A stretch of DNA of 64,000 bases from Cryptomeria japonica (taxonomy: Eukaryota > Streptophyta > Pinopsida > Cupressales > Cupressaceae). The stretch covers positions 268,819,425-268,883,424 of the forward strand of contig NC_081415.1 of the NCBI RefSeq assembly GCF_030272615.1, given 5' to 3'. Each line of letters begins with the position of its first letter. Position 1 is the stretch's first letter. This document shows positions 20,701 through 31,681 of this stretch, piece by piece. The translations under genes and the position numbers were made by a program. Below the pieces are notes generated by a model that saw only the letters and a program-made list of their open reading frames with translations, did not search any database and was not told the DNA's origin.

Positions 20701-21213
20701 ATGATTCTTAGTGAGTTTGATATCCAATACACAGAATGTCAGGCTATCAAAGGACAGGTAATTGCAAATCAACTAGGAGAAGCACCACTACCAGATCAAC
20801 AACCACTACAGGTGGAATTTCTAGACATAGATGTACTCACTGTCACACACAAGCAATGGATCATGTACTTCGATGGATCCTATACACAACATGGATTAGG
20901 TGTTGACATCTTGTTCGTCACTCCAGAAGGGCACACAATTACAAGATCTTATAGATTGATGTTTCAATGCACCAACAACATCGTTGAATATGAAGCCTTG
21001 GTAACAGGAATCAAAATGGCTGTGGAATGGAGAATCACAGAATTGAGAGTCTATGGGGATTCTCAATTAGTTATCAATTAGATCAATGATGAATATTAGA
21101 CAAAGGATGATAAGCTAATACCCTACAAGAGAATGGTGAATGATTTCAAATAGTACTTTGTACATATCACTTTTGAGCAAATCCCAAGATTAGACAATAG
21201 AGTTGTCGATGCA
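20701..21213 (+). pseudogene. Tat second (archaeal-type) RNase H
   Basis: The second RNase H begins after an AKWVMILSEFDIQY linker. Its catalytic residues are visible: D in MYFDGSYTQHG (about 20,870), E in NNIVEYEALV (about 20,990) and D in VYGDSQLVIN (about 21,058). A TAG follows QLVIN. Two RNase H domains in tandem are the known mark of the Tat branch; the extra one may have replaced activity lost from the first. Confidence 0.85.
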
Positions 21214-22575
21214 ATGGCTACTATCGCTTCACTGCTACAAATTCCAGACAAACAGAGTCGTTACGAGTTCCTGGTAGAACAATTGTTTTCCCCAGCCTAT
21301 GCAATGGTCATCTATGCCCTAACAGGTTCAGATTCACCTCTATATGGGACAATCTATGATTATCTCAAAAACAATACTCTTCCACTCGGCCTATCTCGCA
21401 ACCAAAAATGTAGTTTTATCAAGCAAGTCACCCGCTATACCTTAACTGTTGACACACTTTACCGTCAAGGTCTAGATGGTACTCTTCCTTGATGCCTCGA
21501 TCATAATGAATCTAAATCTGCCTTACAAGAGCTTAATGAGGGTATCTGTGGTACACATTCAAGTGGTCCTACTCTCGCCAAGAAACTTCTCAGAATGAGA
21601 TATTACTGGAAAAAAATGGAAAAAGAGTCTTATCAATTTGCAAAGAAATGTCCTTAATGCCAAATTCATGGCAATCTTATCCATGCATCAACACAGGAGC
21701 TACAATCATTCACCACATCTTGGCCTTTCTATCAATGGGGACTTGATTTAGTAGGGAAAATTCATCCTTCTTCAAATAGATATAATTTCATTATCACTGC
21801 AACGGAGTATTTCACAAAGTGGATTGAAGTAGTCCCGATGACCATTGTAACTAGAAAACAGATCTCCTCAATCATTCTCAATTATCTTATTTGCACATAT
21901 GGCATTCCCAGTTCCATCATCACAGACAACGGGCATCATTTCAAGAATCAAGATGTGCAAGAGCTATGTGAATGATTCAAAATCCAACATTGCTTCTCCA
22001 CACCATACTACCCACAGGGGAATGGTCAAGCAGAAGCATCAAACAAAACATCCTGAAAATCCTACAAGTAAGCGTTGGCATGTAAAACTCAATCTGGCAC
22101 ATTGGGCATATGGGGACTAGTATCTGGACACCTACAGGGGCTACACCATATTCATTTGTGTATGGTTTAGAAGCAATTTTACCCCTTGAGGTAGAAATCC
22201 CATCTCTCTGAGTATCTTTGAAGGGCCTCATACCAGATGAGGAATATCAAGTAAACAAGTTGCGTGAACTAGAGTTTATTGACAAAAAATGACAACATGC
22301 CTATGACCATCTCAAGGCATATCAACAGTGCATGTGCAGAAGCTATAATCACAAATTCATCCCAAGCGCTTTCAAAGTCGGTGATCTCGGGCTAAAGTAA
22401 AATCTGAGAAATCAACAGGATCGAGAAAAGAAGGGGAAATTTGAACCTAACTAGTTGGGTCCTTTTGTCATCATATCAGCCTACGGATTAGGTGCATATT
22501 AGTTAACAAATTCAAAAGGGGATGTGCTTGATGAAACAACCAACAGTATCCATCTAAAGAAATTCTACACTTAAG
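21214..22575 (+). pseudogene. Tat integrase, broken
   Basis: HHCC zinc module: GICGTHSSG...KKLL then AKKCP.CQIHG near 21,548-21,668, with a TAA in place of one residue. DDE core: D in WGLDLVGKIH (about 21,745), D in SIITDNGHHF (about 21,925), E in NGQAEASNK (about 22,030). The C-terminal part (KFEPN.LGPFVI, HLKKFYT) ends at TAA 22,573-22,575. No chromodomain is seen. Integrase inserts element DNA into the genome. Stops and a shift near 22,060 kill it. Confidence 0.86.
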
Positions 22576-24494
22576 TCGTTCAATGCACAGAAAAAGCAAA
22601 AAAAATACAAAAAAATAAAAAAACAAATAAAAAAAGTGCAATGAAACAAGTAGTGAAAACCTAGCAACAGGCGCTATTTGTGAGAGAATGACTCTTCTAT
22701 CTATCAGTACTCATATCTTTGATCCATCTAGTCTTAGCTAAAGGACATCGTCAAAACATTTGTTTACGCAGCATTATCCTAGACATACTTAGTGTAGTCA
22801 CTGTCCTTGATTATCCAAAAATAGTTCTCCATATCATATCCCACCATGGCTTGGTGATCAACGTATATATCCACATCGATACATGTTTGTAACTAGGGGA
22901 AACATTCCTCTCACTTTAAGCATTCTAACAACAAATGACAAGGATCACCGCATGCTAAGAGAACTAATGTCAACAATTTCTCATCGAGCTAGAAAACAAG
23001 ACCATTATCCAACTGCAACTTTAACACACATGTGATGGATTATTTTTTGAATTATGATTTGTTTACATATGGCATGAAGTTTTGACTATTTTGTATCTTA
23101 AAGTTTTGAATCATTAGATCTTCTGAGCTACTCAAGGATGCATTGAGCTAGAGAAGCGATGAAAGAATCTAATATTTTTCTTTGGTTTTTTGTCTGTGAG
23201 GCGATCATTTGTACGGTGTAAATTTGTCTTGAGACATGATTGGAAACATATTATTGAAGACATTTTCCACTTTTCACATACGAATGGTTCACTCTTGTTT
23301 GTTTTACAAAAGCAACACTCGGGTCATCTTGGTTCAATAATACCTCGATGCTTGTGTCGTCTTGCAATATCAAAATCCATGTAAGTTATACTCAGGTCGT
23401 TATGGTTCAATTATACCATGATGCTTGTATTAACTTTCAGCATATCAAAATCTCATCGATGACAAACAAAACAGAGCACAAACAAGTGACTAAACATGAA
23501 TGACAATGACAAAATTAAAGTGATCATTTAGTTGCATATCATTCTTAACAATTGCATTTTAGTTGCATATCATTTTACTATTGCATTTTAGTTTCATATC
23601 ATTTTAACTTGCATTAGTCTCTCATATCATTATTATTATCATGAGCATATCACATCATACTTCTCATTTTCAAGATGCATCTCATCATCATCATCTAGTG
23701 ACATTCATCATTGCATCCATCACATGCATATCTATCACATCATCATGGAATCTTTCTTCACTTTCATATCTTCATCATTCTTCCATATATTATCCATCAT
23801 GTCTTATACAGGATGTATCTTTCTTGAAACCAGATATTTTGATCAGGTATTATACATGATATATCATTCCTAAAACCAGACGCTTTGATCATCTTTGTCT
23901 TATACAGGAGGTGTCATTCTTGAAACCAGACTTGATCCCAATATTATCAATTCTATCAATCCATTTCATCTAATACATTCTATCATGTCTTATATAGGAT
24001 GTATCTTTCCTAAAACTATATGTTTTGATCAAGTCTTATACAAGATATATCGTTCCTAAAACCATACGCTTTGATCATCTTTGTCTTATATAGGTGGCAT
24101 CATTCCTGAAACCAGACGTTTTGATCATCTTTGTCTTATACAAAAGATGTCATTCCTGAAACTAGATTTAATCTCAATCCAATCAATCTGATCAATCTTA
24201 TCAAACCCATGCATGTCATCAACTATCCACTCTTCTATCTTTCAAATAACAATCTTCTTCCTTCAAGAGATCATTCATGCCTTTAATACACGAACAATCT
24301 CCCGAGGGAGCATTATCACATCAATTTCATATCGACATCAGTCTCATATCAACTTTTCATATCATATCAAATCAATTCTTCATATCAGGGGCATCATCAA
24401 TATCGTTCACCAAATCTAGGGCATCTTACCGATCAAATTTTGACAGCAATCTGGCAAATTTTCTTTGAATCAACATGTGCACACACGTCACTTC
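22576..24494 (+). other. 3' untranslated region of the Tat element
   Basis: An A-rich stretch at 22,597-22,640 is followed by about 1.2 kb without domains, then CATATCATTTTA-type simple repeats (23,520-23,640) and a ~48-bp tandem repeat (23,802-24,175). Long repeat-bearing 3' UTRs are typical of Tat/Ogre elements. Confidence 0.65.
23802..24175 (+). repeat. ~48-bp tandem repeat in the Tat 3' UTR
   Basis: Units begin TCTTATAC or close variants at 23,802, 23,847, 23,898, 23,988, 24,034, 24,084 and 24,134, spaced 45, 51, 90, 46, 50 and 50 bp. Each continues with a RATGTATC-like part, TTCCTRAAACCAGA and TTTTGATCA. Confidence 0.8.
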
Positions 24495-24508
24495 AAAGAG
24501 GGGCAAAA
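24495..24508 (+). other. Polypurine tract of the Tat element
   Basis: AAAGAGGGGCAAAA directly precedes the TGTAGACG start of the 3' LTR. It is the expected plus-strand primer position. Confidence 0.88.
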
Positions 24509-25955
24509 TGTAGACGTATAAATCTGACCACTTTCCTAAATAAATATTTAACTTTTATTTTAACCCTGTTCCTCCTATTGATTAAATTCTATTTAATTAA
24601 TTTTCTCATATTCATCTATTTGATTAAATCAATTACTCAATTTGTTTAATTAAATTCACCTAAACATTTTCTAGCCTTTAATTAAATAAATCACTTTATT
24701 TAATTAATTCCCCTTTCTCCCTTTTTAATTAAATTTACATTTAATAAAATTGATCCTTACAAATAAATAAATCTAATTTATTTATTTAAATCTCCCACTT
24801 GTACTTATGCAAGTTGCACCATTTTGTTGAAATAAAGTACTTTTATTTCAATTAAAATCCTCCTCCATCCACTTGCATTTTCCTACATCTCCCACTTGCC
24901 TCCTAAACCCCTTCTAGATTCTTCTAATCACTTCTAATTTAGCCCAACTCATCTCCTAATTATTGCACATTCCTAAGCAAAGAGAAGTCACTTCTCAAAG
25001 CCTCCAAAGTCTTCAATAACCATTAAAGGCTTTATGTCCTTAACAAGTTAAACCTCCAAAGTCTTCCAAACCATTTAAGGCTCTTACATAACCATTAATG
25101 GTTAACTCAACCTTCTTGCATGACTAGAGTCTTTCTCTCTAACTCAAACTTCATCTAACCAAGAGTCTCATCAAGCATTCATGGCTTTAACCTTGGTTAT
25201 CCCTCTAACCCTTGCACTAGAGTTCACCCCTTGGGTAAAAGCTTTATCCATTAGATAACCCTAACCTAACCATAACCTTACCTCCTAAGGTAACCTCCAT
25301 GTCTTCTCAAGCATTTAATGCTTCTTTCATCTCCTCTCAAGCAACCTCTTGTTGACAATTGTCACCATTTTATTGGTGATAATTGTAAACATGGATTGAT
25401 TAACTTTTGATCCTAGCCCTTGTTAAGATTATCTAATCTTGACCATCCATTGCCCTATTTTCCCTATAAATAGAGCTCGCAGTCTCTCATTTTCATATAT
25501 CCAAGTCTTTGTGCATCAAACTTATAGTCTAATTACTAAGCATTTTAACCTCTCTTTGTTAAATCATCATAATAGCATTTAGAAGCATTTTAATATCATA
25601 GAATATCCATGTTAGACTAGTATATCATTGCTAGGATAATTTGCTAATCTTATCATCATCCTTATGCTAGATTAATCATCATTGTTTCAATATCATATAC
25701 ATCTTAGAATGCATTCGTGCATATAAATCAAACATCACTCATTCTTGGAGTTGTCATTCCTAAGTCACTTTGCTCAGTGATCTGAAAGCAAAACATTGAC
25801 TTTAGGGATCTTGTGAGATAGAGAACAATGGGACACCCCTTGGGAAGTTGAGCTATTTCAATATAGTTCCTATAAATTGCACCAAGAGTCTCATTGGTGT
25901 GTGGATCTTCTGAATCCGACTTTTACACTTTTGTCACCCTAATTCCCCGCATATA
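24509..25955 (+). repeat. 3' LTR of the Tat element
   Basis: 1,447 bp, matches 2,766-4,397 without the SINE. TATAAATA is at 25,465-25,472. It is followed by CTAGT (25,956-25,960), the target duplication. Confidence 0.92.
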
Positions 25956-25960
25956 CTAGT

Positions 25961-26215
25961 CATGTCATGGCTTTTGATTTTATGCCTACCAAATCGTATT
26001 TGTTTAAAATATTCTAAAGCATTTCCATTAAATACACTCTGTGCATACATTGCAATGGTGGCATTCTATGAAATACATTCACGTGAGGCACTAAGAAAAC
26101 AGGTCGCATGCCTCATGTATACTTCCATCTTTTACTCAAAGATTCCCAATGATAATATGTATTTGAAATCCTCCATCCTCTACACTTTGAAGGGCATCAA
26201 TTTTCCATTGTTCTA
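25961..26215 (-). pseudogene. PPR gene relic, segment 1 of 2
   Basis: On the minus strand this reads GSIHEACDLF near 26,110, then IAMYAQSVFNGNALEYFKQIRF near 26,000-26,060. This is the classic PPR order (YAKCGSI..A..LF, then MIAxYAQ...EAL.xFxQM). A frame slip separates the two halves. It continues at 2,760 across the Tat insertion. Its outer end is bounded by the MITE at 26,216. Confidence 0.8.
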
Positions 26216-26652
26216 AGGGCATGTCCCCATATTTCTACTTAGCTTATTTTGGCTAGTAGCAGCTACTCAACTTTTTGAGGAGCAATTTGTGGAGCAAGTG
26301 GCCCCATAGAAAGTAAAATGGCTGCTTACTTTTATGCAATCCTCTTAAATATTTTTTGTAAATTAAATTATTAGTAATATTCTTGCAAATAAAATTTGTA
26401 GGCAAATAAAAAGGAGAGAAAAAAAATATGGTAAAGCCACATGTCGGTTTTTTCAATAAGAAGTCACTGCTTATTTCTAGCCCCCATTTTTTTTCAAAGC
26501 TTATTTTCAATCTTTAAGCAGTTGTTGCTCCACCAAAATAGGGGAAGATCCCAATTTATCCTTTTCTGCTTATTAAATTTTTACATGGGAACACTTTGGC
26601 TGCTTAAATTTAAGCAAACAATCTTCATAAGTAGTCACATGGGGACATAGGG
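26216..26652 (+). mobile_element. PIF/Harbinger-like (Tourist) MITE, copy A
   Basis: 437 bp flanked by TAA on both sides (26,213-26,215 and 26,653-26,655). The ends form terminal inverted repeats: GGGCATGTCCCCAT at the left and, inverted, CCCTATGTCCCCAT at the right. No coding capacity. A 3-bp TAA/TTA duplication and GGG...TGT ends are typical of non-autonomous PIF/Harbinger elements. It matches 50,192-50,640 in inverted orientation. Confidence 0.8.
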
Positions 26653-27269
26653 TAAGGTTCCATTCTAGCATAGGCATGGAGAAAACACTAGAAACCCTAG
26701 TCTCCTCGCACATACAAATTAGGGCACAAATATTATTTACTCGGGGCTCGATGGAATGCAAATCTAGCTTCATCGAGCATCCGAGTTTTGATATCTGTGC
26801 ATCCATTTTCATTTGATATTTGCACAACTCAAGGATCGTTGGGATATTTATCCCACTTTGCTGAGTCCTCAATGAATTATTTGTTCTTTGTAAAGAGAAA
26901 ATGGGACCCAAATTTAAAACATTCCTTTCTGCACTTGGGACACATATTTAATAATGTTTATTAACATTATTAAATAATAATAGCCTTTTAAAAATTACTT
27001 CAACCTCATATTTACTTTGTGAGTGGATCTGGGAAAACGACCTTGAAAATAAGCCTCACATCATTTAAAATCATGTCCTCATTTTATGCATATACACAAC
27101 ATTATTTAAATCATAAAGAGGATTTAACTAATTAAACATTTATATCAATCCTAAGAATACAACTACAACACTCATGGAACATGTCAGGTCCCCTTATGGG
27201 CCCGACTTTAAAAAATTTGTTTGCACACACTTGAGCCCTGAAGTTGATCTAAAACCACTCAAACATTCA
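26653..27269. other. Intergenic, no gene seen
   Basis: About 600 bp of AT-rich DNA between the MITE and the first recognisable LINE sequence. The only structure is a perfect 14-bp inverted repeat at 26,945-26,976. Part of it may be degraded LINE 5' sequence. Confidence 0.5.
26945..26976. repeat. Perfect 14-bp hairpin
   Basis: TATTTAATAATGTT, the loop TATT, then AACATTATTAAATA. A perfect AT-only-loop palindrome in intergenic DNA; possibly a chance product of AT-richness. Confidence 0.85.
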
Positions 27270-27620
27270 TCTGGAGAAAAATGTGTAGAATTAAATCACC
27301 GAAACTTGATTTTTGAACCACTTTGCAAAATTATCAAAACAAACTCCGGTTTGGGACCGTCTTTCGGGGCTCCCTCTTGAATATTGGGATAAAGTTATTT
27401 TCAGATGGACTATCAACACCTTTGGCCACTATGTGGGTGTTGACGACATAAGTAGAACCAAATCTAGACTATCTATGCATGCTTCTGTGTACAGGCTACG
27501 GTCAGCAAGAATCTCCCTAACTTCATTACTCTCAAGTATAGGATGGGAAGTTGGACTCAGGCCATAGTCTATGAAAATGCTACTCTCTTTTATTAGAAAT
27601 GTCGCAAGGTGGGTCATATT
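27270..27620 (+). pseudogene. LINE ORF1, DUF4283-like part
   Basis: VWDRLSGLPLEYWDKVIF and NTFGHYVGVDD fit the DUF4283 Gag-like domain of plant LINE ORF1 proteins (WVRLPGLPLEYW type). The frame shifts near 27,460 and then gives a knuckle-like YRKCRKVGH ending exactly at the Copia-2 insertion. ORF1 proteins bind LINE RNA. The same domain occurs at 63,291-64,000. Confidence 0.72.
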
Positions 27621-29070
27621 TGTTGGCATATGTGCAAAGCTTGATGACATGATGATATTGTATGTTGTCATTGATGTCAATATGCTGAAGTATGAACCGG
27701 TATATTGAAGTAAGCAAACTGGCAAGAGAACCGGTATGATATTGTGAACCGGTATATGTGAAAAAGTGAAGCGGTATGTTGGAATGAGAACCGATATATG
27801 GGAAGTTTTGCATCAGGGTTTCATTTGGCATGACTACCGGTTGGTAGTCTAAGCTTTAGGGTTTCCGATTGATGCATTCCAAGCCTATGTGATTCAACCG
27901 ATGACATCTTGTGATGAGTTAACATTGTAATAAAGATCAAATGTTGCCACGTCAGCCTTGTGCACATGAAGGATTCCCTTGAGGATCTTGCATGGAGTTT
28001 GATTCTATCTACCTTAGGAATGTGCAAAGTCTCTACAAATGGTGGAGAGCACATGATGGGTTATCAACTTCCTGAAGTGGCAAAGAATGATCATTGGAGA
28101 ATGACTTGAGATCTGTTCAAGACTGTTGCATTCAATGTAGTATGATTAATGGTCAGGATTGAACCGATTGAATTGTTAAACCTAAATGTTTAGGGTTTAG
28201 GGTTTATGCTACCAACCTATCTCTTTCCTATAAGGTCGATGATTTTTTTCACTTTGAATTTGTTGGAAAATGTTATGTGTGTATCCAAGTAAAGAGATAC
28301 TTGATTCTTGCCAGACCGGAGAAGTGTGTTGATACTTGCAGAGTGTGATTGCAGAAGCAAAGGAGCTAAAGTAGATCTACCTTGGCATTGAGTGTTATTA
28401 TCAGATCAGTGTATTACCTGTTGACTTCTAACCATTTCAGAAGTTGGAAATACCTTAACCGGGTAGCTTTAACAGGGTGACTCAATTCAATGAATTCTTC
28501 AAATCCTCTTGCAAGGTAACCTTTAATAGGGTTGTAAACCTTTAACCAGGTATTTAGCCATCCCTTAACCGGGTGATCCCTAGTAGGATCAGTTCCTAGT
28601 AGAACCTATTGTAAAAGTCTTTAATCAGACTAGGCTCCTAATAGAGCAGACTTCAAAAGAGTTCAAAGAACAACTTGTGGGTATTCATCCCCACCATGGT
28701 TTTTCCCAATTGGGTTTCCACATGAAAAAATTAGTGTGTGATGTGTGATGCTTTCATTTTCTATGTCAAGTGGTAAAGCATGTTGAACCAGCAGTCATTA
28801 TATTTCTGATGATATATTACTTGTTTATGCATACAGGTGAAGTGGAAAGGAGATATTAGATTGTGTGGAGATCTAAGTGTTTACCGGTTTATGTCTTTCA
28901 TACTCTCACTGTGTTTTACTGGTAGTGCCCTGATTTAGACCGGTGTTACTGTCTACCAGTTAAGTGCAATCTTTACAGTCAAACTGGTTTAGGGAAATTT
29001 TTTGCCTGTACTGATTCACCCCTCCCCTCTCAATACCAGTTTGGTACTAACTGTTTATCATTATTTATCA
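27621..29070 (+). repeat. 5' LTR of Copia-2
   Basis: Matches 33,473-34,937. It has ACCGGT motifs at 27,696, 27,730, 27,748, 27,836, 28,883 and 28,939, a telomere-like double TTTAGGG at 28,189-28,206, and a degenerate CCTTTAACNRGGT repeat at 28,450-28,580. It contains about 20 bp near the end that the 3' LTR lacks. Confidence 0.92.
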
Positions 29071-29072
29071 AT

Positions 29073-29084
29073 TGGTATCGGAGC
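29073..29084 (+). other. Primer-binding site of Copia-2
   Basis: TGGTATCGGAGC two bases after the LTR. It matches the initiator-Met-tRNA site except for one base (CAG to CGG). Confidence 0.88.
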
Positions 29085-29141
29085 ATCTTCCAGGTCCTCT
29101 ATGTTGTAAGCTTAATTGCTTGAGGAAAAGATCCTATTCTA

Positions 29142-30165
29142 ATGATGAAGAGGGAAGGTCCAAAGTTCAACAGAGATAACTTTAAGAAATGGAAGGACAG
29201 AATGAAGATCTAAATCAGAAGCATGGGTGCTCAACACTAGAGCTATGTGGAGAATGCTTATGTTATTCCTACCGGTACTCTCACTGATGATAAAAAGAGA
29301 GAGATTCAGGAGAATGGGCAAGTTATGGAAGCCCTAATCAACAGTCTATCTGACATTGAGTTTATTGATGTTAAGGATAAAGATAATCCCAAAGAAGTAT
29401 GGGATGCTCTAGAGAATATCTATGGCGGTGATGAGCATGTGAAACAAGCTAAGGAAGAGAGCCTTAGGGGAAAGTTTGAAGACATGCAGATGGTTGAAGG
29501 AGATACCATTCAACAATATGGAATAAGAATCAAAACTATTGTTGGAGACATCAAGAGTGCACGAGGTAAAATAGATGATTCCATTATTATTAGCAAAGTC
29601 TTGAGATCCTTATTACCGGTCTATGGAATAAGGGTTGCTGCTATTCAGGAGTTGAGGTCTATAGACAAGACAAAGGTATCCCTAGACTCCATCATTGCTA
29701 AGTTGACTGCATATGAGCTAAATAATTAAGATGGCAGTATTCAGAAGACTGAATCAGCCTTTAGAGCATTTGATGCACCATCTAGAAAGGGAAAAGAAGC
29801 TAGTACCAGTTGTGAACCAAGACAAAGCAAAGAAATGGATGATGAGGAGATCCTAATGGAATTTGAAGCTCTTCTTGCCTAGAGACTTCCTAAGGGAACT
29901 AGTAAATACAGAGGTAAGCTCCCTTTGAAATGCTTTTCTTGCAATAGGATAGGACACATTGCTGTAAACTATCCTAATGGTGGCAATAAGGACAAACCAG
30001 AGAAGTTCAAGAAGTTCAAAGGAGGAAATAGGAGAAACTATTTTGTAGCAGTTGATGAAGGTGTTATTGATGAGGAATCAGAAGATGAAGAAAGTGAAGA
30101 CATTCTATTTGTAGCAGTTAAGGAAGATGTGTCTGACAAGAAGGCTCTTGTCTCCCACTTTGATA
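29142..30165 (+). pseudogene. gag: Copia-2 Gag, zinc knuckle damaged
   Basis: ATG at 29,142 (MMKREGPKFNRDNFKKW), in phase with 29,247-29,729. Core: VWDALENIYGGDEHVKQAK, LRGKFEDMQM, IQQYGIRIKTI. The knuckle at about 29,931-29,975 reads CFSCNRIGHIAVNY, so the last zinc-binding Cys is Tyr, a single G-to-A change. Stops occur near 29,211, 29,727 and 29,880. An acidic tail follows the knuckle. Confidence 0.88.
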
Positions 30166-30480
30166 ATTCCAATGAGTGGATTATTGACTGTGGTTGTTCT
30201 CACCACATGACTGGTGACTGGAGTAAGTTTCTATCTCTGGAAGAGTATGATGGTGGTGTGGTCCAATTTGGTAATGATGCACCATGTATGGTAAAAGGTA
30301 GAGGGTCCATCTCTCTAAATGGAAAAAGTAGTTCTGATAATGTGTATTGGGTAGAAGGTCTCAGGCACAACCTTTTGAGTGTTGCCCAGCTGAATGATAG
30401 TGGACTCACTCTGGAATTCAAAGATGGAATGTGCAAAATAAAAGGAAAGAGAGGTGAATTGATGGCCACTGATATGTAGA
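30166..30480 (+). pseudogene. Copia-2 protease
   Basis: The active site reads WIIDCGCSHHMTGD near 30,178-30,216. The D-S-G triad has become D-C-G, which would probably impair the enzyme. The following VQFGNDAP and VYWVEGLRHNLLSVAQL segments are intact. Ends at a TAG at 30,478. Confidence 0.88.
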
Positions 30481-31472
30481 CCAGAGGTAACTTATTTCAG
30501 TTGAATGCAAATATGAGTACATGTCTAATGGCTAAGTTTGATGATAGCTGGATATGTCATAGGAGACTCTACCATGTAAACTTTGATAATATTATGAAGG
30601 CCAGTAAGATCAAGGCAGTTAGAGGATTTCCTATGCTGAGAAAATTAGAGAATCCTTGGTGCAGAGAGTGTCAACTGGGGAAAATGTCTTCCTCAACCTT
30701 CAAAGGTAAATCTTTCAGTGCAAACAATTTACTTGACCTTCTACATATTGATTTGTGTGGTCCTATGAAAACTAGGAGTGTGCAGGGAGATAGGTACTCT
30801 ATGATTCTCATTGATGACTGCTAAAGAATGATGTGGGTCACATTCTTGAAAGATAAGTTTGAAGCTTTTGGAAAGTTCAAAGCTTTCAGAGCACTAGTCA
30901 AAAAGGAAAGTGGTAAGAGGATTAAGTGCCTAAGAACTAATCAAGGAGGAGAATTCACTTTTGGTGAATTCAACAAGTACTGTGAAGAGAATGATATCAA
31001 GAGGCAATTGTCTGCCCCCTAGACTCCATAATAGAATGGCCTAGCAGAGAGGAACAACTAGACCATAGTTAAAGCAGCCAGAACGATGCTGATTCAAGGG
31101 AAGGTTGCTCACACCTTCTGGAGAGAAGCAATGAGCACTGCAGTATGCACTATGAACTAGGTACTCATCAAGAAAGGTAAGGATAAAACACCTTATGAGT
31201 ATTAGACCAGTAAGACTCTTGTAGTAAACTACTTTAGAGTGTTTGGTAGTGAATGTTATATCAAGAGGAGTGAACATCAGAGAAAGTTTGATGCAAAATA
31301 TGATGAGGGAATATTCCTAGGATATTCCACCAAGAGTAAAGCTCTCAAGTATTTCAACAATAGGACTCAGAGAATTGTTGAAAGTATTATTGTCAGAATT
31401 GATGAAACCTCTGAGAAACCTGAGGAAACCGGTAGTGAGCGAGTGGAAGATGAACTGGTTGTAACCTTCTAG
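30481..31472 (+). pseudogene. Copia-2 integrase, catalytic Asp lost
   Basis: The HHCC module (CHRRLYHVNFDNI... WCRECQLGKM) is at 30,555-30,680. The first Asp is kept in LLHIDLCGPM. The second is Asn: LRTNQGGEFT at 30,930-30,958, codon AAT at 30,939, where Asp is expected. Glu is present in GLAERNN near 31,045. Stops lie at about 30,822, 31,021, 31,030, 31,159 and 31,205. The C-terminal FGSECYIKR and EGIFLGYSTKSKALK segments are recognisable. Confidence 0.88.
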
Positions 31473-31681
31473 GAACTGGTTGCAAAACAGCCTAGTACCA
31501 GTAACAGAGCTTCTACACTGATAGATGCTGATGTTGATGAAGATGCAAATGAAGAAGAAAAGCAAGAGGAAACGGCTGAGATCATTCCTAGGTATGTAAA
31601 GCTGAACCATGATCCAAAGCAGATCATAGGAGATAAGGATGTAGGAATTCTTACAAGAAGAAAGGTCAGAGAAATTCTTGC

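Larger units (their letters stand above)
2766..25955 (+). mobile_element. Tat-type Ty3/gypsy LTR retrotransposon, with nested insertions
   Basis: The element spans 23.2 kb between CTAGT duplications. It has 1.4-kb class LTRs, a primer site at 4,404, a purine tract at 24,495, a very long leader, gag, protease, RT, RNase H, a second RNase H and integrase in that order. The second RNase H between the first one and the integrase, and the Gag C-terminal motif of the form HRNK-x-HHTNDCMRLK, are known marks of the Tat/Ogre branch. It contains a SINE in the 5' LTR and a complete copia element (9,815-17,561) in the protease gene. All coding modules carry stops or shifts, so it is not autonomous now. 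Without Copia-1 and the SINE it would be about 15 kb, a normal size for the group. Confidence 0.9.

Noticed and set aside
23802-24175. CRISPR-like repeat array
   Set aside because: Units are diverged and adjoining, with no unique spacers, and lie in the 3' UTR of a plant retrotransposon.
28189-28206. Interstitial telomere
   Set aside because: Only two to three units, and conserved in both LTRs of Copia-2, so it belongs to the LTR.
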